From Certhia americana (taxonomy: Eukaryota > Chordata > Aves > Passeriformes > Certhiidae), in contig CM031864.1 of the NCBI GenBank assembly GCA_018697195.1, positions 28,715,962 through 28,779,961 on the forward strand: a stretch of 64,000 bases of DNA. Reading direction: 5' to 3'. Shown in pieces: positions 1-13,713 of the stretch. The notes under the pieces were generated by a model. It saw only the letters and a program-made list of their open reading frames with translations, was not told the origin of the DNA and did not search any database. The first letter of the stretch is position 1; each line of letters begins with the position of its first letter. The position numbers and the translations under genes are program-made.

Positions 1-3000
1 TTAATTGAATTTAAGAACAGGTTTCAAAAATCTTTCCTACTGAAATAAATGAATTTAAAAGATGGCCTGTGTCTGAAGTTTTAATTTCTCATTTAGAAAA
101 TTGCATCCAAACTCCATCTAGGTTTTGCAGCATGGAATTTGACTGTCTTTTGGAATGGTGCTGAGATCAGCTGGAATTTTAGTGGCATGTTTCAATGAAC
201 CTGTGAAATGAAGCATGTAAAGATACCATTGTCAGCTGTGCAAAAGAAATCTAGACTAGCAGGGAAGTACAGTTCATTGAAGAGATATATGTCTGGTCTC
301 AAAGATCGTTCTGTTTAATGATGTGGTTTTTCTCTCCTTGGTAGTTTATCAGATGTTTTTTTTTTTCTGTTGTCTCTATACTTAAAGCTGTGGTAAATTT
401 AAACTCACTGAAAGCAGTCATCAGGCAGATTGGCTCTTAAGGAGCAACTACACGAAAGATAAACTGAAAATGAAGAACGAATGAATAGCATGCAAAGTCT
501 TGTATTTCCTTAGCTCTTTGGTGTTGCTTCCCTACTCTCTGTGCCTTTGTAAAGCTGTGAAGCCTTACTGATCCTACAGCCCTGCGTGAAATGCTTGTCA
601 GAGTGTGAGCCTTGGGCTCCTTCGCCTTTTCTCCTTAATGGAACCATTCATTTCAAATGTATTTACAAAGAGAAACAGAATAAAGTAGGTTTTTGTAGCC
701 CCCTACTTTTTCTTATTTCCAGATTACTGAGTCTGAGAGCATTGTGCTCAATAGTGTGAAAAGAAACACAAAATTAATGAGCAAGTGCCCTGAACTTCCC
801 TTCCCTGAGCTTCCATCTCCTCTCCTTTTTATTCCCTTTTGAAAGCTCTTTTCATGGCAAACATTTTCAGATAAGCTGCTTTATTAACTCAGAAGCTGAC
901 TCCACACTCTGCAAGGTAGGAGGCACAGACAGAGCAAAGAGATTCTTGGTTCAGATCCTTCTTGGAAAAGACTTTCTCTCCCCTATTTGAACTGCGTCTC
1001 TGTCCACAGCAAAGATTCCAAGTCTGGCTGTTAGCTCCATCGTTCACCTTCAACTTCTGTCAGTCAGGTTGTTTCTTACCTTTGCATATTGAAAGGCTGT
1101 AGCATTTCTGCAGAGTCTGATAGAAGTGGCTGGAGTGAGAGTTCTTTGGTGTACTTTTTAATTTTATCTTTTTTCCAAGTCAAGGAGCATGTCAAGGACT
1201 CCTTTTGCCCTTACGTTCTTGTCTATCAGGCTGCTGTTTACAGGAGATGGCCTCCAAATCCACAGAGGGAGAAGAGAGGTACTTGATCCCTTCCTTGCTT
1301 CCCAACTGGAGTGATTTTCATTCTGGATATATGTTTGCTTTCTTTTCCCAGATGTATATGCTTAGTGCACCAGCTGAATGTTCTTTTTGAAACTGTAAGA
1401 CTTGAAAGAATTGAAATTGCCTTGGGTTTGTAGCTTCATCTTTAGCTTGCCTTTTTTTTCTCTTTTGCATGAGAGGAAACCATAGTGTGGGGGGAGGGAT
1501 TCACATCTATGGGAAAAGCAGAGAAACCAGACCACAGATGTATGAAATAACCCAGCTGAAAGAAGATGATCTTTTTTTCCTTTTTTAAATATTAGTTTTG
1601 TAAGTGAGAGTGTTGGGTAACAAAAGTGCGAGCAGAAAACAGCCAAATGTAAACAGATGATACTGTTTTGGCATAACCTACATGCTTTGACAGAACAGAG
1701 AAGGGTTATGCGTTTTATATCAATAAATAAATTGAATACAGAAGATTGAATCCATGCTCCTAACTTAAGAGTAATATTTTTCTTAGTTTTCTTAGTTTTT
1801 GCTTTAATTGTGCATTAATAATGAAACATACATCCTTACATGGATAATACCTTTGCCTCATTCAGTTTCCCATTTTTAGTTCAATTTGGTATTTAAGGAC
1901 AAAATGCAGATCCAAAATAAAACCTACTTTTCTCCCTGAACTGGTACAAGAGACTGTTAGTTGCTGCTGTGCAAAACTTGCCTTTACTGAATGTCTTTAT
2001 CTTGCTCTGTGAGAGAAGTGGTTTTTCCATGATGTGTACAGTGTGACAGAGCATGTCAAGCACCAAATGAATAAGTCCAGTGTATAAGATGATACTGTTT
2101 TAATTCTAAAACATTAGGAAGAACTTTGTCAAAGGAGATCTGCAAAGGGCAAAATAAAAGCATGTTTTTTTCAGGCTAAAAAAGTGTGGGGTTTGTGTGT
2201 ATCAAAACACAAGGCGAGTCCAAGCCATTTATTAAGCTAAAGAGAAACCTTGTACAAGAACACAGCCAGCAGCAAAGTGCTAATCTATCTTTCATTTTCT
2301 TTTTAGGTAGGAAAATGTGTCACTTTCATTGTGGAAAAGGGATAAGGAGCTGAATCATTCTAAGGTCAAATAATACAGCAGCTAAACATTTAACCAAAGC
2401 ATTGCTTGTTGGAGATGGTACAAGACAGCCAGGGGTAAACTGTGGCCTGTGTTTCTCACTTCCTGACTCTGGAGATCTGCTGTAATGTTCCAGAGTGACT
2501 GGAATACTGAAACAGCTCATGAGCAGAGGAAGCGATTCCCTCACACAGGAGCACAGTCCCAAAGTAGTGGCTCAGAGACAAACTGATGGAGGCAGTAGTG
2601 AGTAGCTCAGTAATGTGTCCCAGTAATAGAGCTGGGAAAAGCAAATGCAACCCCTGAGTTCTTGGTGCTCGAACGGCACAATTCTCTTTTATGAGTATAA
2701 ACATGAATTTAAGACTTACTCAAAGCAAAACAGTCAAAATGGGGTAATTATGATCTATTATAATTTCTTGATTTGGGGATATTTGGTGTTGGCAAGCATT
2801 TTCTGAATTTCTGATTAGAATGACATACCCAAAATACAAACCTGAATCACTATCACCTCAGTAATCAGGTCCCCATCAGTATTAAATTCTATGATGTTAC
2901 ACCAGTGCTGCTTTTGTTCTAATTCCCTGCCTCTGACATCTGTATCAGAGCCTTCAGAGGAAAGAGTAAACATACAGTGAACTTTTAGCCAGGTAAGTAA

Positions 3001-3328
3001 GTTCTGACTCCTAATGACTTCTGTGTATTGAAAGCTTTACAGTTTCATTTTCTCAGTTTCATTCAATAGAATAATGGCTTCATAGTGAAAGTGTTTCTGC
3101 TAATCTTTTGGTTTCTTTGAAAAGAAGCTGTAAGATGATAAAGAGCAGAACAAATGTGGTATGAACACACCAACACAGAGCCAATGTGAAATATGCCCCA
3201 GACTTTGTGTTAAATCTTAGTTCACATCTTGTCAGAGACATCTGTATATTATTAATTTTAGGAGTTAAAATAGTTCATGTAGTGTCGACACATAGGGTTC
3301 TTGCGCACAACTTTGCATATAATTTCTT
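1..3328. other. AT-rich intergenic sequence, no gene recognised
   Basis: No exon of a known protein is visible on either strand. Several AATAAA hexamers occur (near 45, 678, 1722, 1915 and 2151). The stretch could include the distal 3'UTR of RALGPS2, which synteny predicts upstream, but nothing in the sequence proves it. Confidence 0.4.
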
Positions 3329-3690
3329 AGAATCACAGAATGGTTTGCATTGGAAGGGACCTTAAAGGTCATCTCATTCCACCCTCTGCCATGGGCAGAG
3401 ACACCTTCCACTAGCCCAGATTGCTCCAAGCCCCATCCAGCCTGGTCTTGGACACTTCCAGAGATCCAGGGTCAGCCACAGCTTCCCTGGGTAACCTGTG
3501 CCAGGGCCTTCCCACTCTCACAGGAAAGAATTTCCTCCTGATATCCCATCTAACCCTGCCCTCTTACCACTTTGAAGCCGTTCTCCCTTGTCCTGTCACT
3601 CCACACCCTAGTAAATAGTCTCTCTCCATCTGTCTTGTGTGCTCCTTTCAGGGTCTGAAGGACATTTGTGAGGTTCCTTCAGAGACCTTA
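3329..3690 (-). mobile_element. CR1 LINE 3' fragment
   Basis: On the plus strand this reads AGAATCACAGAATGG, then GGAAGGGACCTTAAAGGTCA, GCTCCAAGCCCCATCCAGCC and AGAATTTCCTCC. This is the reverse complement of the CR1 3' end, so the element points to the minus strand. Confidence 0.92.
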
Positions 3691-4029
3691 ATTGGAATGA
3701 GGAAACTATTTCAGGATAGATGGCCATTTTGGTTCTCTCTCTTCTAGCCATTTTACATAGGTATATCATGCTTGCTACTCTGGTATCTAATGAATATTTA
3801 CTAAATAACATCTTGCTTAAATCCTCTCTGTGGTTCTGCTCTTCTTCCAGTCACATTTGTCCAAATGAGAGCTAAAAAATTCAGTACCTTGTTGGTTATA
3901 AGATTCCAGGGGAAGCTGTTCCTCAAGAATGTGGTGATGCCTTCCTACCAAGTTCAGAATATCAGCAAGCAGTTCATATGTTTGCTCTTCCCCTGGGATT
4001 CATCCTTTAGTCTGAGTGCTTTCCAGAGA

Positions 4030-4105
4030 GGGAACTGGTATCATCCTGTCCCTTTGCTACAGATGGAGAAACTGAGGCACAGCAGAGGAGTAGTAAATAT
4101 TGTGT
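4030..4105 (+). repeat. MIR-like SINE fragment
   Basis: The string ATCCTGTCCC, then TACAGATGGAGAAACTGAGG and CACAG, matches the conserved core end of MIR-type ancient SINEs. Only a short diverged piece is visible. A second possible trace with GGGGAAACTGAGACA lies near 19953. Confidence 0.5.
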
Positions 4106-7100
4106 TCAGTGTGCAGCAGTAATAGTGCCAGACGGGAGAATGATATCCAGTGCACTTTTCAATGGGTCATAAATGCATAAAATAATCAAGGAAGAACTTG
4201 TCAGAGCACATCTGCTCTGGTGTTTCTAACCAAAATCCATCAGCTACCCTAATTTAAATCACTTTTTGAGACTGATGATGTGTGGAGGTAGACCCCATCA
4301 GAGACCTTACTGTGTGTCTCAGTCATCCCAAGAAAAATTCAGGGCAAGGTAAATAATTTAAACCCTGGTAGTGCCAGGGCTGTAGGTGGCTGTCTGTGGA
4401 TCTGGAATCTCAGGGATTTTGTGGGGCTCCATGCAGACAGAACCATCTCTTGGACTCAGAGAAACTTAAAATACCAAAAACAAACCCAAATCTCTAGACA
4501 AAGCTGAAGGGTCACTGAACTGAAGGGTTTCCAATAGCTCATCAGTAATACTCCCAAGATTAATGATGTATTTGGATGACTGAGCCTCCTGTTCCTGCTC
4601 AATCTCCTGCCAGTCTCAGAAGCGAAAGCCCCATGTCCCTCTTGCCATTCTGTCTGCATAAAAGTGGCCAGGGAAAATATGAGTAAAATAGTTTATTCAA
4701 ATAAAACAGGAAAATTACTTGTTAGGTCCAAATTTAAAAGAGAAAGTACGCAAAACTCTCAATTCACCCCCATATTCTGATCCTTTTCAAGAGTAAAGGG
4801 AGGTCACAAATCGTGCAAGGTTTATACATTAATTATTTCCTCTAACTCAGTGCTTTGTGTTGCCATTTGATCCTTGAAGTGCTGCTTTCCTCAGTGCTGA
4901 ATGTAAATGAGCATATACAGGGGGGTCTTTCCCTCCTGCCATGCATGTAGCAAGAACTTCCAAAGGAGGCTTTTGGGATGCATCAGACTGGTTCACCTTG
5001 AGCTCATCAGTCCTTTAGTTAAGCAAGAGTTCTTTAATATATTGTTCTGCCTGTCACTTCTAGTTAGATAATGACATGGAATGCTCTGATAATACCAAGC
5101 AATAGTTCCTTCCGTGTCAATGATATGCAATGAAAATGTTATAGGCAGTAAGATTAAAGTAAAAATATGCTGCTGGCAAGGAAATAACGAATTTGAGTAA
5201 GCCACTGCTGTTTTGAATGTTGGTAAATGAATTTTAATTTCTCATGGTTCTTTAAAAAATCAATTTAGGCATACAACACTTTATATTTTAAGGTTATGTT
5301 ACTGTTTTAAATCTTCTTCCTAATTCACTTTAGTATTTCAAAAATGTATTATTCCCACATTGTGAAACTTGAAGCTTCTCTTTACACATATCCTGGAACA
5401 CAAGAAATATCTAAAATAAGAGAATATTGTCACATGAGGAAATGTGTATAATCTGGCTGCAAATGAAAGATAGGTTTCACATCATCAAGAAGGGCAAGTT
5501 TCTGTTTCAGCTCCTCAAAGCAACAGTGGGGAGCAAACCCATAAGTGTAGGAGGTTTTGTGGGGCTTAATCAGGTCATAAAAGAAATACAACTATTAGTT
5601 AGGTGTCTGCAATGCCAGGAGGCACAGCTTGGCAATGTAAGAAGAGTTTTCTGGGCTGTTGTCCCTTATGAACAACCTCAGACTGTTAAATATTGAAGCA
5701 AAACTGATCTTCTAAAGGCTCTTTTAAAAATATTGTATTAGTACAAAATGTTGAGTCCAGTTGTACTGCAGGGCCAAAATGATGCAACTGAAACCTGCCA
5801 CATACTAAGAGTAGCCCAGAGTTTCCTTTGGTTAGACCTTCTATCAAAATTTGAGTTTGCAAGATGAGAATTTACGTTATGATATCTCAACATCAAAGCA
5901 TCTGAGGTTTCAAATACCTTTTAGCCTCTGTTTATCCTAATTTGAGTCATGGGGGTCTCAGCTATGCTGAAAATAAACTTTAACTGATAGAGTTTCTCCA
6001 AAGGCAGACTCTGGTTCCTTTATTGGTATTATAGATTAGTCAGAACAATGGAAAACAGATATTTTGTACTATTAGTTTGTATAATTAGTTACAAGCTACA
6101 GAAAAATACTCTTTTAGTTTTCCCTAGATCAGTCTGAAGATTTGAAGTCATAACACATTTCTTGTGGTAACCTAAATTGAAATCATGTGAATCAAGAACT
6201 ATAAGGGTTCCATTAGCACACATGGAAAGTGGGATTGGATTTGTAAAAGTATTGACAGTATGTCCTGTTCCTGTATTATTTTTTAAATTAAAAATTAAAC
6301 AAAGCTTTCAAGTGGTTTACAGTTAGTTGACAGAGCCAACACACTTTAATTTCCATTAAATTGGAGCTGCCACATTCTTCATTTTAAATGGAAACTCTAT
6401 TTTGCTGGAGTGACTAGTGAGCTTTTTTTCCCTTCTGCCACTAAAATGTGTTTGTATTAGAGTGGTTTTTGACAGGAAATCCCTGTGAATATGTTTGTCC
6501 TGGTAATCTGCTGCTCTTTTAGATGAAAATTGCTATAGCAGTCAACTTGAGGCAGGATAAAACTTTATTTCTGTCAACTTAAATCCAATGTATGCTGATA
6601 GATATTGGAATAAATGGGGTTAGTTTCTGCTTGGAAGCCTGGTTTAGGAAGAGGTGTCTCATCCCAGTGCAAAAAGGCTGGGTTTCATTTTGTTGTGTTT
6701 TTTTTAAAGCAATATCTATCTTTTCTGCTGAAATGTGTCCAATAATAGATGTGCATAAACAAATTTGGGAGATCCTCACTAGTACCTCAGACTTCTGCTT
6801 CTTTCTTTCCTTCCCTAACCCTCAAGGAAGTTGCCCAGCTGTGCCAGGCTTCCTTCAGGGCTGCTCTTGGGGATCCTTCTGGTCGTTGTCTTCCAGCCTG
6901 TTTCAAAACCTGCCCCTTCCATCTGCTCCATAGCAGCTTTTTAGGCAGAACCTGTCCAGGCATCCCGGGAACAGAATAAAGTCCTATTTTTCTGTTGCCA
7001 GGATAATTAATGGCTTCATCAGCCTGCAGGAGCCCTCAGTAGGGCCATTGTTACCTGTGTTTTCCAGCATTGTAAGAAATGTTACTGATCCTAAATGGAA

Positions 7101-8024
7101 GAACAAAAATCAAATTTAGCTAATGTGGAGCACTTAGTTAGCACTCTCAGACTCCTGAGAGTCTGATACTTGAGTGCATGATTTTTTTTTTCCTTGATGT
7201 ACAGCTTTCCTCCAAAAGAGATTGCCAAATGCTTTCTGGATCACACAAAAAGAGAAATTGTTTCTGGCACTTACAGGATCAGCTAACAATAAGCAACCTG
7301 TTTATCCAACTCATAAAATACAGTCTTATTTTCTTAGGACATCAAACAAAAAACTTGATCCAGTTTAACCTGCTGCTTACCAAGATTGCTTCTTTTCTTA
7401 CAAAAATGGCCAGTGGGTTTTTAGTTATTTCAGTGGGCATGACTTAATCATTTGTGTTTCTAGTAGAAGGTGATGGTGTGTATTTCCACATTGACTCTGT
7501 GTCAGTGATTTAGGAGGCACCTCACTAGCAAAGTGTTTGGAGAAGCAGGACATCTGTGAGAAAATCTTCCCTCACTCTGGAAGGGCTGGGGAGAATGAAC
7601 TCCAGAAATATATTTTCATAAAAGCCACTTGGGGTGTGTCTAAATTGGTGTAGGATTAAAACTCACGCATGCTCTTTCTAGAGCTGTGCTTTTGTGGCAG
7701 ATGGCAAAATTACCTCCTTTCTTTTTAATTTGAACCCTAGGAAAAAGTAATGACGTACTTCCAAGTGGGGCTTGTGCCAGTGAGGCACAGCTTCTGTGGG
7801 ATCTGCTAGCTTTTCTCCAGGGAAGGTTCTCCTTTTGCCTTCTGTTTGAGCACCATTTCTCTCCTACTGGGAGTTCCTGGTGCCTGAGCACAGTTTGCCA
7901 CATATGGGAGGTATATCTGGGGCAGGGCAGTTGCACAGGGTGGGCTGTGATAGTGAAGACCCTGAAAGTCCAGGCCAAACACACTACTGTTTTGTTATCT
8001 TTTCCTAGCTCTTTCCCTTCTTGG

Positions 8025-8112
8025 GTTTTTTGGGGGGTTGGATTTTTTTGTTGTTGTTTGTTTGTTTTGTTTTTGTTGTGGTTTTTTTTTTTGTTTTTTT
8101 TTTTTTTTGTTG
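8025..8112. repeat. T-rich / (GTTT)n low-complexity tract
   Basis: This is nearly pure T broken by G, including GTTTGTTTGTTTTG and runs of 10 or more T. It encodes spurious Lys/Asn-rich or Phe-rich frames. Confidence 0.9.
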
Positions 8113-9544
8113 AGGCTGGTTTGATGTTGTAATTATTCCAGATTGACACAATTAAGCAAAATTCCACTTCAGATTGCTGGTGATCCCCCCTCTGTTTTAT
8201 ATTAACACTGAGAATTTGTCTGGTCGAAAGACTTTTTTTCCTCTCCCCTGCCTGAGATTGTTCAAGAAATGTTGAACAGAGTGCTTAATGATTTCCAGGG
8301 CTTTCTCTTGACGTTTCAGTTTTGGAGAATGAGCGATGCCTCCGCTGGGGACTTCCCTGGCAGATCCATGTCTGAACGGCCAGGGCTGGCTTCCAAGAAC
8401 ATTAAATTCCAGCTGCTTTTCCATCCAAGGCAAGGTTAGTTTAGTATCCCTCTCCTCCTGTGTCTTTACAGCAGGAGATATTCTAGCCAACGTATTCGTC
8501 ATGTTTCTGAGCCTCCCTGCTGCTTGATTTATGCAGAGAGGACTGGGGAGAGAGATTCCAGAGCCGTAGGCTGAGTGTGGAGTCCCTGCAGGTGTGCAAT
8601 GGGCCAGAATGGCGGGCTGGGCTGGGCTGCTCCTTCCTACAAAAACACAGAGCTGGGCTTGTGCCCTGCACATCCAGACACACCAAACACAGCACTGCTG
8701 ATGCCGTCCTCTTGTGAGGCTGAATGTGGAATGCTGGAGGCCTAACCAGTGGGAGCAGCTTGGAGAGGCTGAGGTGGGGTGAGAGATGCTGAGACAGGAT
8801 TGGTTCTCCCATCTGAGGTTGCTCTCCTTGTTTATGAGCAGCAGTATAGGGAGATACTGAGATACAGTAGATACAGAGAGATAACAGGATGTAAGGCTTC
8901 AGGAAAATTCACATTTTCAGTTTTGTAATGGACTGTTTAAGTTTCTCTTGTCAACTGGGAGTTTGAGTATGTGGCACAACTGACAAAGGTGAAATCCAAA
9001 CTGGTCAGTTGCTGTTTAAACCTGAGATTTTTGCTTGCCTGTGTCTCACCTGAGCAAGGTAAGGTGTATCTCATGTGATTTCTCAGAGTTGGTTTCCCGT
9101 GTGCAGCTGCCCGATAAAAGGCACCACAGTGTTTCTGGAAACCCCAAGTGCAGCCAGTCTTCAGCTGGTAAAATTGTCGCTGTCCACAGACTAATTGAGC
9201 TGGAAATTTACCCAAGTGGAGGATCAGGTCCAGTGTACACAGCTGGGAACCAAGCTGAGCTCAGTAACTATCTGTGCTCAGTCCTCAGCCCAAGCCAACT
9301 GGGCTGAAAACAGGTATTTCTCCTAGGCAGCAGCACATGGATCAATGTCCTCTTGTTTGCTTGTATCCATGTTGTCCCCTGTTCTCCTTACCCTTTTATT
9401 TCATCAATCCTCACACCAAAAGGAAAAGGCCTTGTAGGTGTGTCCTGGGTTGATCACCTTTTCCTTAAGATTCAGGGGAAAACTTTACTGCCTTTACACA
9501 CTAAGTTCTCCAACAGTGGTTATCATTTACTGCAGACTTTTTCA

Positions 9545-9845
9545 CAGAATCCCAGAATGGAATGGGTTGGAAGGGACCTTAGAGCTCATCTCCTTTCAAC
9601 CCCATGGACAGAGATGCCTTCCAGTAGACCAGGTTGCTCCAAGCCCCATCCAGCATTTTCGGGGATGAGGTAGCCACAGGTTCTCTGGGCGCCCTGTGCC
9701 AGGGCCTCCCCACCCTCACAGGGAAGAATTTCTTCCCAATATCCAATATCCCATCTAAACCTGCCATCTGTCAGTATGAAGCCGTTCTCCCTTGTCCTGT
9801 TACTGCATGCTCTTGTAAATAGTCCCTCTTTTCCTTGTTTCAGAA
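9545..9845 (-). mobile_element. CR1 LINE 3' fragment
   Basis: It begins CACAGAATCCCAGAATGGAA and continues GGTTGGAAGGGACCTTAGAG, GCTCCAAGCCCCATCCAGCA and AGAATTTCTTCCCAATATCC, to CCTTGTCCTGTTACTGCATG. This is a reverse-complement CR1 tail, truncated at its 5' end. Confidence 0.93.
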
Positions 9846-10126
9846 AGAAGTGTGAGGTAAGCTTGATGTGAGTTTGGGAGAGAACAATAGCAATGGATAT
9901 TTAGGGGTGGTTACTCCTCATTGCTTCATTGGTAGCACTATTGCAGGCCAGAAAACTTAACGAAGGTTTTGCTTAGCTCTGTTTTTAATCTGTGACTTTG
10001 TGGTTGTAATTTTTCCCCACACTTGTCTACAGATCTGTACTAGGACCCAGGCCACTAAAATGCTTTCGTTTTGGTCCTTTTCTGTCCATGTGGATTCAGC
10101 TAGTATGGTAAAATGTTTTGGTTTTC

Positions 10127-10150
10127 TTTTTTTTTTTTTTTTTTTTTTTT
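10127..10150. repeat. poly-T tract (24 bases)
   Basis: This is an uninterrupted T run followed by CCAG. Read on the other strand it is a poly-A, but I see no recognisable processed gene copy in front of it. Confidence 0.9.
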
Positions 10151-12629
10151 CCAGAGTCTATGAGATCATTCAAGTATGGAGACTTGGCAGCTTCTCCATA
10201 TGTACAAAGACGGCTGTTTGAATGTCTGAGTGTCTTTCTGGCTAAGGATAAATTATTTGGTGTGTTAAATTAGGATTTGTTGCTTTATCTGGCATGAATA
10301 AGGTTCATTTATTATCAGTGTTCCATCATGATTTACACTGGACAGCATCTTTGGGGTTTTGCTTTTTCACATTTTATTACATAAAAACATAGGTATGTCT
10401 TTTAAACAATTTGCTTATAGAAAGGACTGCAGGAGCAAGTTAATGTGGTTGTAAGGCCAAGAAAAGGCATTCCAAGACAGCAGATAAACAGGAGTAAATG
10501 CAAAAGTAATGGTGGGATTGGAAAAACAAGGTGGATGTTTGCTCAGGCTTAACTGGTCATTTATATAGTGGTCTGTGTAGAATTTAATGGTCACCATAAA
10601 CAGTGTAATCCATGGAAAAGGTGTATGGACAGTTTTATAAACATGAAGAATTCTTGGTGAAGGTACAATTTACAAAGAGAAGAAAAAAGAAAAATGGCTA
10701 ATATTTTAAAAATTCCATTCTGGTTCCCAAAATGCCTTTTAACTCTCTGTTAAGAGGACAAAAATATATTTGGTTCTAAAAAGATGTACCTAGACGGTCC
10801 AGTACTTGTGGCTGTTGTCAGCTTAGAAATTGGGTGCATTTTAGACACACCAGTGGGTCCTGGTCTGGATGTCTCGGTCATGGCTGGAGGAGCCATTTGC
10901 AGAGAGCCACTGCTAGAACTGTGTTCCCTGGCCTGAGTCAAATATGCCATGGCAATCCTTGCTCAGGGTGGGTGCTCTGCCTTGCTAAACTGCTTGGAAT
11001 GTTGAAGGGATGGAATAAATACTTTTTTTGAAAATATATTTAATGAGCATTACAGCTTGATTTACACCAGCTGGATTTAACTTGAAATAGTGTTGCAAAA
11101 TGTAAAACATCTGTACATACAAGCTTGAAAAGATTAATAGAGCTTTATTTGCTTCTAAATCCCCCAGTATAGATTAACAGCATAGACCACCTCTATCTCC
11201 CCATTTTTGTTTAAGTTACACAGGCAGCCAGTCCATCTCTACTGATTCTATAGCACATATCTGCCTTGGCCTGGGCCTCTTTATTTTCACACAGGGCAAA
11301 CAAGTGTCAGTCAACATTCGCTTACATTTCTTAATATTTTGTCTCCCACAGTGATTGTACATGTGCCGATCACAGTGCAAGTCTGAACTTCTATTTTGGG
11401 CAGCATTTAAAAAATGCTGAAAGCAGAAGGATATGGTAAATATACCCAGTTTCCAAAACTGTTTGGTCTTCGTGTCAGAAGAATCAAGAAACCAAGATAT
11501 TACTGTTAATCACAAGGTGGGACATGTCATTAAAGCCCCATGCTTACCAAAGGAAAATCATTTTTGGCCATGTTTCAAAACAGAAAATAAGAATGTCAAA
11601 ATCTGTGCAAAAAGGCTTTCTGCATTTCCTGGTGACTCATTTAAAAGAACTCAAGAACTCATCTTCTGTTTGTACAACCAGTGTTGTGATAAAGTGCTGG
11701 AGTAGTATCCTGGCCTCTGTGTGTGTCAGGTGCTTGACCTGCTGCCTTTTTTCTTTTCTATTTTTCTTTTTTTAGGAGCTGAATTTCTTTAGTGTTTGTG
11801 CAAATTAATTTCCAACATGAAATTGAGTTAATATTGGAGACTGGAAGATGAAAGATAAGTAAGTGGGAGGGGGAAAGAAAAATAGAGCAATAGCCTAGAG
11901 GGTTGCCAATAAGAACTAAAGTAGTAACACCAAACAGTTGGTAAAGTAGCCTGTGGCTTCTTTGATAGTCCCTCATCACTAGTAATAAAACACCTTTGGA
12001 GTTTTTCTTGACCTACTGGTTGTAAATCCTAGTGTAAAGCTGGCTGTGTTTCCCGGAGTCCTGGGGACCTCACAAAAGCTTCTGCTTTCCTGGAGTCCAG
12101 CCTGCCCTGCACATGAAGAAGCAGAAATATCAAGGTGGGAAAGGTGGGAATCACTGAATTTCTCACTCCTTCAGGTTTTGATGGTGTAGAGATCTCTCTG
12201 AATTTGAAGCCCATATTTTAAAACAAAACACTAGCACATTCAACCTTCCTTACTTTTGCTGCGAATCACTGCAGCTGTGGTATGTATGAAGCTGGTACTG
12301 TCATATCCTTTTTAATGTGTTTTAAAATGTGCCCAGAGGCTTGGGGAATTTCTCATTTCTTTTATTTGTATTTTTTTAATTCCGGCTGAAATGCTCTGCT
12401 GTTTATATTTAAGCAAAACCTCCGGCAGGAATGAATAAAATCAAAGAGCATCATAATGTTGAAAGGCAGGTCAGAGGCTGACAGATAGGTCTGGCTGAAG
12501 GGGCCTTTTCACAAGGGATGGCGTAGGCAGTGGTTTGGGAACAGAGCAGCCCCTTTCCCCTCCTATCTCTCTCTGTGCTCTTTTTCCTTGTAATCTCTCC
12601 TGCCCCACATCTATCTCCTCTGCCTGCAG

Positions 12630-12687
12630 CTCATGTCAAAGCCACAGTTTCATCAACAGTGGCAAGTTTCAGCAGCATCCAGAAAAG
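12630..12687 (+). other. candidate non-coding exon (weak)
   Basis: A pyrimidine-rich stretch ends in CTCCTCTGCCTGCAG, followed by 58 bases and then a strong donor AAAA|GTGAGT. The splice-site pair is good but no reading frame resembles a known protein. It could be an exon of a long non-coding RNA or an upstream leader exon, or chance. Confidence 0.2.
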
Positions 12688-13696
12688 TGAGTCTTGTTCA
12701 GCCAGGAAGGCCTGCCCAGCCCCCTCGGCTCTCGCTCCCTCCTGCGCTCCAAGAGCAGCAGCATTGCCTTGTGCTTGGAGAAGCTGCTCCTTCTGGTTTC
12801 CAGTGGAATATCTGATGAGATTTCAGTTTCCACACTACACTGCCCTTTAATTCAAGCGCAGTTTTTAGCAGCCTGTTTTCAGCCAAGAGCACGAGTAAAC
12901 TCTGAGGGTTTTTTCCCTTTGTTAAGCTCCCTGTGTCAAGTGACCTGGTGTCACATCCTTGGCTGGGGGAACCTTCTGGCCACAAACATATGGGGTTTGC
13001 TAGGAACTCCTGCCTTTATCCAGGAAAGAATCCAACAAAGCAAGGCTCACTTTTCATTATGCCTTCTCTATGCCACTCTTCCAAAAAATACAAGCCAGGC
13101 TGGGCAGCAGTGCTGCAGCAGACCAGTCTCACAACTCATCTGTGATGGAAACATGATGGGAAAAGAACTTTCATTGCAAGGAAAAGCATCTGGCAAAGGG
13201 GAAATAATGAATTTGTGTTTCATTTTGCTTCCTGTGTTGTGCCTCGAAGACACATGAGAATTTTGCAGAGAATTGAATAATGGAAATTATAAGGGCTTTT
13301 TTTATGGTGTAAGATGCCAGGCTTCCTTACCTTTTTAATTCTGGAAAACTTAGACCCTTAGCTATCCAAGGGAATTTTGGAAAACTTTCCAGCCAATGTT
13401 ACCCCAGGTTAGGGGTAGTACCAGCAGCATCAGGGAGTCTGTGCTTAGATGAAACCATCAGTTTCTGGCATGTATTTACCATCTTGACAAATAGTTTTAA
13501 TTGATTATAGAAAAACTTCCTGGGAGCTGCTGGGGCCTTGTTTAAGGTCATCTGCTGGTGCTGTCTACCAAGTGATTTTTGCAATAGGTATTTTCTCAAA
13601 TTAAGTAAGGTAAATGAGATCTGTGGGTAACTTAATAACCAAGTATGTAATTCAAGGACTGGAAAGATGCTCCTTCACTTTTTCAATCTGCAAAGC

Positions 13697-13713
13697 AAAA
13701 AAAAAAAAAAAAA
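13697..13713. repeat. poly-A tract
   Basis: This is an uninterrupted A17 run between GCAAAGC and GCCTTGC. Confidence 0.9.

Larger units (their letters stand above)
3691..9544. other. intergenic sequence with scattered simple repeats
   Basis: No coding exon is recognised. The stretch holds a MIR-like fragment near 4040 and a T/GT-rich low-complexity tract at 8025-8112. An 89-codon frame at 5427-5696 resembles nothing known to me. Confidence 0.4.

Noticed and set aside
5427..5696. 89-codon plus-strand frame
   Set aside because: It is short, isolated, with no splice partners or family likeness. It is left as probable chance.
7640..8167. 175-codon minus-strand frame with a Lys/Asn-rich start
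   Set aside because: The start is the translation of the T-rich low-complexity tract at 8025-8112. The rest is not recognisable.
10127..10221. Possible processed pseudogene with a poly-A tail on the minus strand
   Set aside because: The sequence before the A24 run encodes nothing recognisable, and no target duplication is apparent. A simple homopolymer is likelier.
12694..13257. 187-codon plus-strand open frame in the intergenic region
   Set aside because: It begins at TTG, not ATG, and its composition is unlike a real protein. I recognise no domain.
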